In this document: positions 25,815-34,690 of the stretch, in pieces
Position numbering within the stretch: position 1 is the first letter of the stretch
How the letters are laid out: every line of letters begins with the position of its first letter
From: Pseudanabaena sp. Salubria-1
Lineage (GTDB): Bacteria > Cyanobacteriota > Cyanobacteriia > Pseudanabaenales > Pseudanabaenaceae
Reading direction: 5' to 3'
NCBI GenBank assembly: GCA_023336205.1
Contig: JALQCR010000007.1
Span: forward strand, 124,001 to 188,000
DNA: 64,000 bases
Translations under genes and position numbers: made by a program
Notes under the pieces: generated by a model
Seen by the model: the letters and a program-made list of their open reading frames with translations, nothing else
Databases searched by the model: none
Told to the model about the DNA's origin: nothing

Positions 25815-27922
25815 ACTGATTTAGAACAGCCTATAGAATAAATTTGAAAGAACTTTTCACTTGAAATAAATCGTGGAGATTGAAATTGTGCTTTAGTGTC
25901 CAGAATTTCGTGAATCGTTCGTAAAGAGATAGGTGTTTCAAAAAGTTCAGTGTTACTAAATCTTACAGCCATAATTTTGTTGCTAGCTTTTTCGCCAGAT
26001 AACTTTTTGATATCTGTCCATTTATAGATCCCTAATCTTTGAAATTTCAGGTAAAGCTCTTCGGGATTTCCAATAATTACCTCGTCAAGTGTAGAACAAG
26101 CTCGAATCGAACTTGTTTGTGTATAGCCTCCATCTTTATCCTCAGAGATATACCATAGTATTCTTGCAGGAGATTTAAATTTATTTGATGGTAACTTCTT
26201 ATTTCGATAGTAAACCGCTTCCCAATTAAGAGCAAGTTCAGAACGTTCAGCACCAAAAAAATTCTGCTTTGCTAACCCTTCATCAAATAAATCCTTCGCC
26301 CATGTAGGTTTAATTGGAATAATAAAATTTGGGATGTCATAGTCACATATTTTAGCAGGATATAAAAATTTCTCTAACTCGGAAATATATTCAATATCTG
26401 ATGATTCCGCCGATCTAAGGTTATTAGCAATTAATCCACAGAATTTATTATATTCTTCTCCTAAGTTTGAACTTATACTTAAAAGTTCATCAGACAAATC
26501 AACGGTAGAACTTATAGTTTTTAGATTCACTTTGAGCCAGTTATTTTGAGTGCTGGAAAACCCTGCATCTTGAATCGCTCTTACTATAAATTCTTCCATT
26601 TGTGGCTCAGATATTTTAGTAAAATATCTGCCCTCATTTGCTGACAAAATAATTGTGCGATAAATGATATGACGAGCTAAGGTTTCAGACAAGGATCTAT
26701 ATTTTACTCGAAGAAAAGGTATTGAAAGCTCATGATTTTTACTTCTATCATAAGCAAATAAAGCGATAGGAATATTGTCTTCCCAAACAGTAAAACATTC
26801 ATATATTTCCGTCTTAATCAGAATTTTCTTGAATTTATTCTCAAAACTATCTTCGTCATTAGCAAAGAAAGCTTCTTTCAATATTTTATGATCTTCCAAA
26901 TTCACTTTTCTTTGGAAGAGTCTTGTACCAGCTAATTGGGCTGGTTGGTATTCAGAAGCAGTTCTAAGCTCACTTAACTTAACAATCAACTTATTTGGGC
27001 TAACTATAAAGACACCATATTGCTCATTAATTTTCTTTGCAAATGCTAGTAAATCTATATTAGTTGTTACTAAAAAGCTGGATTGTTCAGAAGCAATAAT
27101 TCTTGCTAATTGACGGATAGTTATGTCTGAGATATTTTGAGCATCATTATCTTTGAATAAAACAATAATTTCTTTTTGTATTGATTCCACAAGTTGAGAA
27201 GAGCAATTCAGCCTTAGAAAGCCATCTGCAAAAGCTCGGATCTTGTCTCTTATCTTTTTGTCTGGATGGCGACTGATTTCAGTATAAACTTCATCACTCA
27301 CGCAAAGTTCTAATTCGCTTTGAACCCAATCTGCTAAAAGACAAGCAGCTTCACTTTCTTCGAGAGATTGTGACGATGCAGAGTAGAGATCCAAAAAAAT
27401 ACAGGCATCGATTACTACATGTAGTTTTGTGGCTTGACTGTGATCAACTCTGATTGAGAATAGATCTTGATGTCCATGATTGTAAACCCATGTCGTTACC
27501 AGATAACCTTGCTTGCTTTTTCCTTGTTTCTCATGCATGGGAGTGAATCCAAATTTCTCCCACATAGAATCAATTCCATAATCCTGACGGCATACAAGAC
27601 GAATATCAAGACAATCTCTAGTTATTTGCTTTAAATGTTCAACTAACAGTTTGGCAATCCCTCTACCTTGTGCTTCATTGGTTGTACATAAATGTTGTAT
27701 CTTGATTATTTTTGACCGATTAGCATAGTAGATCAGATAGCCGAGAAAATTATCTTCTTCATTAAGTGCTATAAGTATTTGCTCTGATTTTGCGTAATCA
27801 TCAAAAGCATCATTAGAAAAAAAACCAAGAGTTTTTGCATTTGCTCGCCATAATTTTTTGACTGCATCTAAATAGGAAGATTTACTACCAATTTTCTCTA
27901 TTCTTACTTCTGGGTTAGCCAT
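25811..27922 (-). CDS. GNAT-PIN multidomain protein with C-terminal PUA/EVE-like region
   Basis: 703 residues. Residues about 6-150 are a GNAT acetyltransferase with acetyl-CoA motif 'QGRGIAKLL' (85-93). Residues about 166-310 are a PIN ribonuclease domain: Asp172 in 'VIDACIFLDLYS', acidic residues in 'VSDEVYTEI', and 'VTTNIDLLAF' with Asp290. Residues about 330-480 look like a second, divergent GNAT ('AGFSSTQNNWLKVNL'). Residues about 555-690 ('ARILWYISEDKDGGYTQTSSIRACSTLDEV ... LYLKFQRLGIYKWTDI') resemble a PUA/EVE-type barrel. It is operonic with an ASCH gene. RNA targeting is inferred from PIN plus PUA domains; no named system is recognised. Confidence 0.75.
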   Translation of the reverse strand: MANPEVRIEKIGSKSSYLDAVKKLWRANAKTLGFFSNDAFDDYAKSEQILIALNEEDNFLGYLIYYANRSKIIKIQHLCTTNEAQGRGIAKLLVEHLKQITRDCLDIRLVCRQDYGIDSMWEKFGFTPMHEKQGKSKQGYLVTTWVYNHGHQDLFSIRVDHSQATKLHVVIDACIFLDLYSASSQSLEESEAACLLADWVQSELELCVSDEVYTEISRHPDKKIRDKIRAFADGFLRLNCSSQLVESIQKEIIVLFKDNDAQNISDITIRQLARIIASEQSSFLVTTNIDLLAFAKKINEQYGVFIVSPNKLIVKLSELRTASEYQPAQLAGTRLFQRKVNLEDHKILKEAFFANDEDSFENKFKKILIKTEIYECFTVWEDNIPIALFAYDRSKNHELSIPFLRVKYRSLSETLARHIIYRTIILSANEGRYFTKISEPQMEEFIVRAIQDAGFSSTQNNWLKVNLKTISSTVDLSDELLSISSNLGEEYNKFCGLIANNLRSAESSDIEYISELEKFLYPAKICDYDIPNFIIPIKPTWAKDLFDEGLAKQNFFGAERSELALNWEAVYYRNKKLPSNKFKSPARILWYISEDKDGGYTQTSSIRACSTLDEVIIGNPEELYLKFQRLGIYKWTDIKKLSGEKASNKIMAVRFSNTELFETPISLRTIHEILDTKAQFQSPRFISSEKFFQIYSIGCSKSV

Positions 27923-28257
27923 TTGTATTACTTCAGTATAAAAACTTAAGTCGTTCTTTATTTTATCAGTTATATATTGTTTGAGATTAGTTTAATACAA
28001 TTTTTAAGTTAACCCCAATAATTGTACACTTATCAAAGCCTGATATCAATGAGCTTATCCTAAAATATCCTTTCCTAAATGTCCCTGTAAATCCTGACAA
28101 TAAATTTTCGTTTTTATTTTATCCTGCGAGGCTTAAGACATCCTCCTGCAAACTACCAATAGTCTGAGTAATTCAACAATTTTTCGCGGTACTCCCTACA
28201 TTCTGTGATTGAGTGAATGGAATAGAGGATCGCTAGATTACATGGTAGGACAATATA
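27923..28257. other. A/T-rich intergenic region upstream of GNAT-PIN gene
   Basis: 335 bases between the GNAT-PIN start and the end of the IS1634-type element. No frame, repeat or RNA gene could be supported. It probably holds the promoter of the GNAT-PIN/ASCH operon. Confidence 0.35.
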
Positions 28258-30051
28258 CTTACGGTTCGCTGATTTTTAGGGAGGGTGATCAGATTGTAAG
28301 AGAAGGCGAGTATAAATCTCGATAGGAAAGTTTAGTAACTGTAAGATTTTTTGCTGAAGAGGAGAAAGAGAAGTCAAATGGGCATAGAGTTCGGTTCCAT
28401 AGTCAATGAGAACCAGAGTAATTTCTTTGAAAGCAGCGAGAATCCTTTCGGTAGTTGGTTGAGTGGTTGAACGTTTAGGATTACCAGCATAAAGCCCAGC
28501 CAAAGAACTCTGTTCGAGAAAGAGAGCGTGGCGGAGTTGAAACTCAACTAAAGTCAGTAAGCGTAAACCGATAGAGAGCAGCCGAATCAAGCCTTTGATA
28601 TGGTCTTCGCGTTGGAGAAACATCGGAGTCAAAGAGAGGGGTTGACCTTTGAATCGTCCGAAACCATGCTCAATCAAATATTCCTGACGGTAGACAGCAA
28701 CAGCCTGAGGCAGAGAAAAATCGGCTAGGGGATGGTTGGTGGCATATGCACGCCAGCCCAACACCTGCATTTGTGTGTCAACCGCATCGGAGTCAAGGGT
28801 ATAATCGACTCGAAACCGCCGTTTTTCAAGCACCCTAGCTGGTCTGTCACGATAAGCCCGTTGAGTCCTTTGTTCGATCTGTTCGTAAAAATCCAAGACA
28901 AATAAAGATTGAACCCGATTGTGGATAATTATATTAGTCGCTAATTTGGTAAAACTTTCGATATCTGAACATGGTTTCTTGCCTCGACAAGGTTGATTGA
29001 TTGACTCTAATTCTTTTTTGGTTTTATCGATACGAGCCTGAAGAGCGCATTTCCCTGACTTAGCGTGGGAAAAGGAATAGACGACTAAGCGACGTTCTTC
29101 CCATGTATATTCGGTATCTTCTTGTTGGAAATAGCAAGTATGGACTTGTTCGTAGCCCTTAGCAATTACTTCGCTTTTGCCGTTGGCATATTCATAACAC
29201 ACTTCTTCTAGTTTTACTTTTTCTTCCTTTACTGCCAACAAATACTGCTGCATTTCTTCACTGCTAACCTGATTCTTTGCCAATGGACATAAATAATAAT
29301 CTCCTCCAGATTGGATAAATTGTCTTGTACTCAAGGAACCCATCTTGCAGTCTCCCACATATAACAATCCCCTTTTGCCGATGGTTTCTCTGACCTGCTC
29401 TACGGCTGGGGTATACAATCCATCATCACTTCGGTTCCCTGACAATATTGCACTGGTGATTGGTAAGCCTAATGGGTCGAGTGTGGCGAGCATTATTTTT
29501 ACCTGCGATAAATCAGGGCGATGGTCTTTGCTATGTCCTCTTTGTAACAGTCCTTCTTTATTCTCTTCCCAGTATCCACTCGCTGTGGTGCTATCCAGTC
29601 TCACTCGTTCCGTCTTTAAGTCATAAACTTGTATTTGACTCTGGCTTAGTTCCTCCTCAAATCTTTTCCATTTACTATCATCGCTTAGCTCTTTTAGAAC
29701 TTTCCCTAGACGATCATCGCTCAGATCCAATCCGACTAATGCTTTGCCTAGGCACTTTCTGATACTTTCAATATGATTTTCTACCCAATTCTGGACGTGG
29801 TTCATTCGATGGTCGGCTTGTGACAATATATGGCTCAGCCATACTACCGTTACTTCTCCCATGCTTAGTCCTTGCCTATTCCCATGTGCTGGAAAATATT
29901 TGTCTAGTAGCTCTTGGACTCCCATTCGCTTCAGTTCGGCAAATAGCAGTGGTATATCGTCTACTCTTTCGGTCTTTACGCTTACATCTTTGCTCATCCT
30001 CTAACTTTAACCCTATCTCTTCAACTCTTTCAAAAATCAGCGAACCGTAAG
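28258..30051 (-). mobile_element. IS1634-family insertion sequence with 6-bp target duplication
   Basis: 1794 bp bounded by perfect 20-bp terminal inverted repeats (28258-28277, 'cttacggttcgctgattttt', and 30032-30051). The target 'aatata' is duplicated at 28252-28257 and 30052-30057. The transposase stop codon lies inside the left terminal repeat. Confidence 0.93.
28276..29997 (-). CDS. IS1634-family transposase (DUF4277)
   Basis: 573 residues. The N-terminus 'VDDIPLLFAELKRMGVQELLDKYFPAHGNRQGLSMGEVTVVWL' is the DUF4277 domain typical of IS1634-type enzymes. The catalytic core follows: Asp in 'VRLDSTTASGYW', Asp in 'LLYVGDCKMGS', and the C-terminal 'EYLIEHGFGRFKGQPL' carries the Glu. The frame is uninterrupted, and the clean ends and target duplication fit a recently active copy. 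Confidence 0.92.
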   Translation of the reverse strand: MSKDVSVKTERVDDIPLLFAELKRMGVQELLDKYFPAHGNRQGLSMGEVTVVWLSHILSQADHRMNHVQNWVENHIESIRKCLGKALVGLDLSDDRLGKVLKELSDDSKWKRFEEELSQSQIQVYDLKTERVRLDSTTASGYWEENKEGLLQRGHSKDHRPDLSQVKIMLATLDPLGLPITSAILSGNRSDDGLYTPAVEQVRETIGKRGLLYVGDCKMGSLSTRQFIQSGGDYYLCPLAKNQVSSEEMQQYLLAVKEEKVKLEEVCYEYANGKSEVIAKGYEQVHTCYFQQEDTEYTWEERRLVVYSFSHAKSGKCALQARIDKTKKELESINQPCRGKKPCSDIESFTKLATNIIIHNRVQSLFVLDFYEQIEQRTQRAYRDRPARVLEKRRFRVDYTLDSDAVDTQMQVLGWRAYATNHPLADFSLPQAVAVYRQEYLIEHGFGRFKGQPLSLTPMFLQREDHIKGLIRLLSIGLRLLTLVEFQLRHALFLEQSSLAGLYAGNPKRSTTQPTTERILAAFKEITLVLIDYGTELYAHLTSLSPLQQKILQLLNFPIEIYTRLLLQSDHPP

Positions 30052-30160
30052 AATATAATACTGATTGCTTTAATTCTGCGTCATGATTTTGATAACCTTA
30101 ACCAAAAACACAGGTAAAATCGAATTAATAGGTATATTTAGAGCTAAGCAAATATCAGAA

Positions 30161-30367
30161 ATGAATACAAAACTAATTGAATCAATCACCCAAATTATTT
30201 TCTCCCTTTCAAAAGATGAGCAAGCACTTTTGAAAGAGAAATTATTTCTAGAGCTATCTGAACCATCAACCGAGGAACTTATGAAACTAGCTCAAATGGG
30301 AGAATCATTGAATTTCTTACACAATGAGCCTGATTTATATACACTTGAAGATGGAGAACCAGTTTAG
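30161..30367 (+). CDS. probable antitoxin of a PemK/MazF pair
   Basis: 68 residues from ATG 30161 ('MNTKLIESITQIIFSLSKDEQALLKEKLF'); an in-frame ATG at 30083 would extend it, but that region reads through the sequence next to the IS and is less likely. The protein is acidic and helical with a disordered-looking end, as in antitoxins, although no DNA-binding fold is certain. Its stop overlaps the GTG start of the toxin gene by one base, so the two are coupled. The pair's function is inferred from order and overlap. Confidence 0.65.
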   Translation: MNTKLIESITQIIFSLSKDEQALLKEKLFLELSEPSTEELMKLAQMGESLNFLHNEPDLYTLEDGEPV

Positions 30368-30717
30368 TGAACAAAGGTGACATTGTACTAGTTCCATTTC
30401 CATTTACTGATTTGAGTCAAAGTAAACTCCGTCCTGCTATTGTCTTGTGGGCAAACCCAACAAGTACTGATGTAACACTCTGTTTTATTACTTCCCAAAA
30501 TGTAAGTATTCTAAATCAGGGAGAGTTCATTCTTGATCAATCTGATAGTGAGTTTCAAGAAACAGGTTTGAAAGTAGCCTCAAAAATTAGAGTTACTCGC
30601 ATTGTAACGATTGAGAGAAAATTGATCATGAGACGCTTAGGGCAACTGGGAATCGAGCAGTTACAACGGTTGAATGCAAATATGGTTCAGGCTTTTAAGT
30701 TGCAAACTAGTTTGTAG
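30367..30717 (+). CDS. PemK/MazF-family mRNA interferase toxin
   Basis: 116 residues starting at GTG 30367. 'GDIVLVPFPFTDLSQSKLRPAIVL' is the MazF/PemK N-terminal signature, and 'LKVASKIRVTRIVTIERKLIMRRLGQL' the conserved C-terminal part with the basic catalytic and RNA-binding residues. These toxins cleave RNA at short sequences when the antitoxin is lost. It is immediately downstream of its antitoxin gene and just before ileS. Confidence 0.88.
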   Translation: MNKGDIVLVPFPFTDLSQSKLRPAIVLWANPTSTDVTLCFITSQNVSILNQGEFILDQSDSEFQETGLKVASKIRVTRIVTIERKLIMRRLGQLGIEQLQRLNANMVQAFKLQTSL

Positions 30718-30763
30718 TATTATGAAGTGTAAACCTTTGCAAAATCTGACATAGTCTAGAACG

Positions 30764-33748
30764 ATGACATCTGCTCCTAAAGCCAACTCTGAGAAACCTG
30801 CGCCAAAAAGCCTCGAACAGTCTGAATACAAAGATACCGTTAACCTACCGCAAACGGACTTTTCGATGCGGGCAAATGCAATTATTAAAGAGCCAGAGAT
30901 TCAAAAGTTTTGGCAGGAACAAAGCATTTACGAAAACTTAAGCCAGAACAACCAAGGCGATATTTTTACGCTCCACGATGGCCCTCCATACGCTAATGGG
31001 ACACTGCATATGGGTCATGCCTTGGGCAAATCTTTAAAAGATATAATTAATCGCTACCAACTGTTGCGCGGACGTAAAGCTCGCTATGTATTAGGTTGGG
31101 ACTGTCACGGATTGCCAATCGAACTTAAGGTATTACAAAATATCAAGGCAGAAGAACGGGCTAATTTAACCTCTCTGCAATTGCGAAAACGGGCTAAGGA
31201 GTTTGCCATGCAAACGATTAGCGAACAGGCGGCAATGTTTAAACGCTTGGGGGTTTGGGGTGATTATGAAAATGCTTACTATACTTTGAAGCCTGAATAT
31301 GAAGCAGCGCAAATCAGTGTATTTGGGAAGATGGCTCTGAAAGGCTATATCTATCGCGGACTGCGACCAGTGTATTGGTCACCTAGTTCACATACAGCTC
31401 TTGCCGAAGCCGAATTGGAATATCCCGAAAATCATATTTCGCGTAGTATCTATGTCGCTTTCCCCGTCACAACCTCTAGCGACAAACTGAAGGCGATCGC
31501 AAATCTACCAAATCTCCATGCCGTCATCTGGACAACAACACCTTGGACAATTCCTGCTAACTTAGGAATCAGTGCCAATCCATCCCTAGATTACAGTATT
31601 GTCTCGGCTGGCGAGAAAAACTACATCGTCGCGACTGAACTAGTAGAGAAACTAGCAGCAACCTTTGAGCAAGCTTTAGAAGTTAAATACACTTTCAAAG
31701 GTGATGTTCTTGAAGGTGCGATCGCTAAACATCCGATCGCTGATCGCCCTAGCCCGATTGTCTTAGGCGAACATGTCACCGCCGAGTCAGGTACAGGCTT
31801 AGTGCATACCGCCCCCAATCATGGTCATGATGACTTTATCGTTGGCAAGAAATATAATTTGGGAATGATTTCGCTAGTAGATGATCGCGGTATTTTTAAT
31901 GCTGATGCGGGCGAAGACTTAGTAGGTTTGAGCGTTCTCAAGGAAGGTAACACCAAGGTTGTGGAAATCTTGACTGCTAATGGAACTCTCATTAAAGAAG
32001 AAGCCTATAACCATAAATATCCCTACGATTGGCGCACTAAGAAACCTGTGATTGTGCGTGCTACTGAGCAGTGGTTCGCCTCTGTTGATGGTTTCCGTGG
32101 AGACGCTTTGCGTTCGATCAAAGAGGTGAAATGGATTCCTGCGATCGGCGAAAATCGGATTACCTCAATGGTACAAGAGCGATCGGATTGGTGTATTTCT
32201 CGTCAACGTACTTGGGGCGTGCCGATCCCTGTGTTTTATGATGAAGAAACCAACGAGCCTTTGTTGACCGAGGAAACAGTCGCGCATATTCAAGCCCTGA
32301 TTGGCGAATATGGCTCCGATGTTTGGTGGGAAAGAGAAGTTGCAGAATTGCTTCCTGAAGCCTATCGCAATAATGGACATAAGTATCGTAAAGGCACAGA
32401 TACAATGGATGTCTGGTTTGACTCTGGCTCCTCTTGGGCAGGGGTGCTAGGTGGTGAGAACCATGACTCTAAACTCGTTCCCTATGCCGTCAATTATCCT
32501 GCGGACATGTATCTGGAAGGCTCCGATCAACATCGGGGCTGGTTCCAATCTTCATTGCTGACAAGTGTCGCAACCAACGGCTATGCGCCTTACAAGACTG
32601 TACTAACTCATGGCTTTGCTCTAGATGAGAAGGGACAGAAAATGAGCAAATCCCTCGGCAATATCGTTGATCCCACAGTTGTGATTAATGGTGGTAAGGA
32701 TCAGAAAAAAGAACCACCCTATGGTGCGGATGTAATCCGTCTTTGGGCAGCAAGTGTTGACTATACGGGCGATGTCCAGATAGGGAAGACGATCTTGGCA
32801 CAGATGTCAGATATGTCCCGCAAAATTCGGAATACGGCGAGATTCTTATTAAGTAATCTTTTTGATTTCGATCCTGCTCAGGATACTGTGACCTATGACC
32901 AATTACCCGAAAGCGATCGCTATATCCTGCATCGTCTTGCTGAAGTCACCAAAGATGTCACCGAAGCCTACGATAACTTCCAATTCTCGCGCTTCTTCCA
33001 AACCATCCAAAACTTCTGCACAGTGGATTTATCTAACTTCTATTTAGACATCGCCAAAGATCGCCTCTATATCAGTTCGCCTAATGCCCCTCGCCGCCGC
33101 AGTTGCCAAACCGTGCTGATGTATTGCCTCGAAGCAATCACTAAGGCGATCGCCCCTGTCCTTGCCCACACTGCCGAAGATATCTGGCAACATCTGCCTT
33201 ATCCCGTCCCCCAAAAGTCGGTATTCCAAGCAGGTTGGTTAGTGGCTCATGATGAATGGTTCTGTAACCACGATTTCGAGGAAACAAAACTCTTCTTGAA
33301 ATGGGAACATATCCGTGAACTTCGGTCTGAAGTAAATAAGGTAATGGAGGCTGCTCGTAATGGCAAGCTTATTGGTGCACCACTAGAAGCAAAGGTATTG
33401 CTAGTAGTATCTGATTCTGGTCTAAAAAACTATTTAGAATCTTTTGGTGATGAATTGCGCTATCTCTTTATTGCATCTCAAGTAGAAATTGTGGAAACCT
33501 TACCTAAAAACACACAATTCTCCAGTGACGTAATATTGAAAATCAGGGAAAACTTACCCGCAGAAGATCAGGCTAATGTTGGAGCATCAGTATATGGCGA
33601 TGTCCCAAAAAGTTTGCAAATTGCTGTGGTCAAAGCCGATGGAGAGAAATGTCCCCGTTGTTGGAACTATTCCACTCATATCGGTGAGTCGGCTGAGCAT
33701 CCGCATATTTGCGATCGCTGCGTCGGTGCATTAGCAGGTACTTTCTAA
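30764..33748 (+). CDS. ileS: isoleucyl-tRNA synthetase
   Basis: 994 residues, typical bacterial length. It charges tRNA-Ile in the cytoplasm. Class I signatures are 'PPYANGTLHMGHALGK' (HIGH) and 'GQKMSKSLGN' (KMSKS). The editing domain has 'TTPWTIPANLGI' and 'GTGLVHTAPNHGHDDF'. The C-terminal zinc finger is present ('KCPRCWNYS ... ICDRCVGAL'). Its 3' end overlaps that of the convergent crcB gene by 4 bases. No T-box leader is seen upstream. Confidence 0.97.
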   Translation: MTSAPKANSEKPAPKSLEQSEYKDTVNLPQTDFSMRANAIIKEPEIQKFWQEQSIYENLSQNNQGDIFTLHDGPPYANGTLHMGHALGKSLKDIINRYQLLRGRKARYVLGWDCHGLPIELKVLQNIKAEERANLTSLQLRKRAKEFAMQTISEQAAMFKRLGVWGDYENAYYTLKPEYEAAQISVFGKMALKGYIYRGLRPVYWSPSSHTALAEAELEYPENHISRSIYVAFPVTTSSDKLKAIANLPNLHAVIWTTTPWTIPANLGISANPSLDYSIVSAGEKNYIVATELVEKLAATFEQALEVKYTFKGDVLEGAIAKHPIADRPSPIVLGEHVTAESGTGLVHTAPNHGHDDFIVGKKYNLGMISLVDDRGIFNADAGEDLVGLSVLKEGNTKVVEILTANGTLIKEEAYNHKYPYDWRTKKPVIVRATEQWFASVDGFRGDALRSIKEVKWIPAIGENRITSMVQERSDWCISRQRTWGVPIPVFYDEETNEPLLTEETVAHIQALIGEYGSDVWWEREVAELLPEAYRNNGHKYRKGTDTMDVWFDSGSSWAGVLGGENHDSKLVPYAVNYPADMYLEGSDQHRGWFQSSLLTSVATNGYAPYKTVLTHGFALDEKGQKMSKSLGNIVDPTVVINGGKDQKKEPPYGADVIRLWAASVDYTGDVQIGKTILAQMSDMSRKIRNTARFLLSNLFDFDPAQDTVTYDQLPESDRYILHRLAEVTKDVTEAYDNFQFSRFFQTIQNFCTVDLSNFYLDIAKDRLYISSPNAPRRRSCQTVLMYCLEAITKAIAPVLAHTAEDIWQHLPYPVPQKSVFQAGWLVAHDEWFCNHDFEETKLFLKWEHIRELRSEVNKVMEAARNGKLIGAPLEAKVLLVVSDSGLKNYLESFGDELRYLFIASQVEIVETLPKNTQFSSDVILKIRENLPAEDQANVGASVYGDVPKSLQIAVVKADGEKCPRCWNYSTHIGESAEHPHICDRCVGALAGTF

Positions 33749-34152
33749 GATTGTCGATCGCAGGCTCTTGCCAATAAAACACCAATTTGAATGCCAATCA
33801 TGCCTGCGATCGCACTGCCAACAAAATAAACTAGAAACATTGTAATATTACCTTTCTCTAAGAGATCTCTAGCTTCCAATCCGTAGGTAGAGAAAGTGGT
33901 ATATGCACCACAAAAACCTGTTGTTGTCATCAGTCGGAGTTCAGGTGAAATGAGGCGAATATTCTCGGTTGCGAGGGTCAGAATATAAGCAATGATCAAA
34001 CATCCTGTGACGTTAATAAAGAACGTACCGTAAAAACCAAAATCTTTGCCAAACATAGCTTTTGCTAAATCAGTAATGTAAAAACGGCTCAATGCACCAA
34101 AAATAGCGCCGATCGCTACAGCTAGCGGAAAACGTCCTTTTAAAAAATTCAT
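33745..34152 (-). CDS. crcB: CrcB/FluC fluoride ion channel, second of a tandem pair
   Basis: 135 residues with four hydrophobic segments. 'GTFFINVTGCLI' and 'TTGFCGAYTTFSTYGLE' are the pore-lining and Na+-site motifs of Fluc channels, which export fluoride as antiparallel dimers. Another crcB gene lies 66 bases upstream on the same strand; the two differ enough to form a heterodimer. The intervening 66 bases contain tandem 'gaattacgaatt'-type repeats. Confidence 0.9.
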   Translation of the reverse strand: MNFLKGRFPLAVAIGAIFGALSRFYITDLAKAMFGKDFGFYGTFFINVTGCLIIAYILTLATENIRLISPELRLMTTTGFCGAYTTFSTYGLEARDLLEKGNITMFLVYFVGSAIAGMIGIQIGVLLARACDRQS

Positions 34153-34218
34153 TGTTTCTTGTCCTAGGAATTGGGAATTACGAATTGGGAATTATGAATT
34201 ACGAATTGAATGTTTGGC

Positions 34219-34608
34219 TCACTTGACAAAGAGTTTGGCGATCGCTGCACCTAAAAATACTGTGGCTACACCTAGAATCGCACTCCCAGCCCAATAAAAA
34301 ATAGTCGCAATCTTTTGGTTACTCCGCCACATAGTGAGCGTGTCAAATCCGTAGGTGGAGAAAGTGGTATAGGAGCCTAAAAATCCAGTTCTAATCAATA
34401 GATCTAATTCTGTGGGATAGCCTGTGATTCCTTTGGAAATTGTGAAAAAGAATCCCATCGCAAAGCAACCAGTTACGTTAATTCCAAAAGTTGCATAGGG
34501 AAATTTTGTCCCATATTTTGCTTTTGACCATTCTGTAAGATAAAAACGAGATAGAGCCCCAGTTGCTGCACCTGATGCGATCGCGAATGTATTAGTTATA
34601 TCTGACAT
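34219..34608 (-). CDS. crcB: CrcB/FluC fluoride ion channel, first of a tandem pair
   Basis: 129 residues, four hydrophobic segments. Family motifs are 'ATFGINVTGCFAMGF' and 'RTGFLGSYTTFSTYGFDT'. It is the upstream gene of two crcB paralogues, an arrangement found in bacteria whose Fluc channels are heterodimeric. No fluoride riboswitch motif was recognised upstream; instead a GC-TAC-GC hairpin lies 20 bases before the start. Confidence 0.9.
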   Translation of the reverse strand: MSDITNTFAIASGAATGALSRFYLTEWSKAKYGTKFPYATFGINVTGCFAMGFFFTISKGITGYPTELDLLIRTGFLGSYTTFSTYGFDTLTMWRSNQKIATIFYWAGSAILGVATVFLGAAIAKLFVK

Positions 34609-34628
34609 GAGTTGTTAACAATAATCCA

Positions 34629-34687
34629 AATAAAACCCAATAATATTTCGGCGGGCTACGCCCGCCGAAATATTATTGGGTTTTATT
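34629..34687 (-). terminator. 28-bp perfect hairpin, apex GC-TAC-GC
   Basis: Arms 34629-34656 and 34660-34687, immediately downstream of the adenylate cyclase stop and upstream of crcB. Likely terminates the cyclase transcript. Confidence 0.85.
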
Positions 34688-34690
34688 TTC

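Noticed and set aside
34609..34690. Fluoride riboswitch upstream of crcB
   Set aside because: The only structure there is a plain long hairpin; the aptamer's conserved bases were not found.
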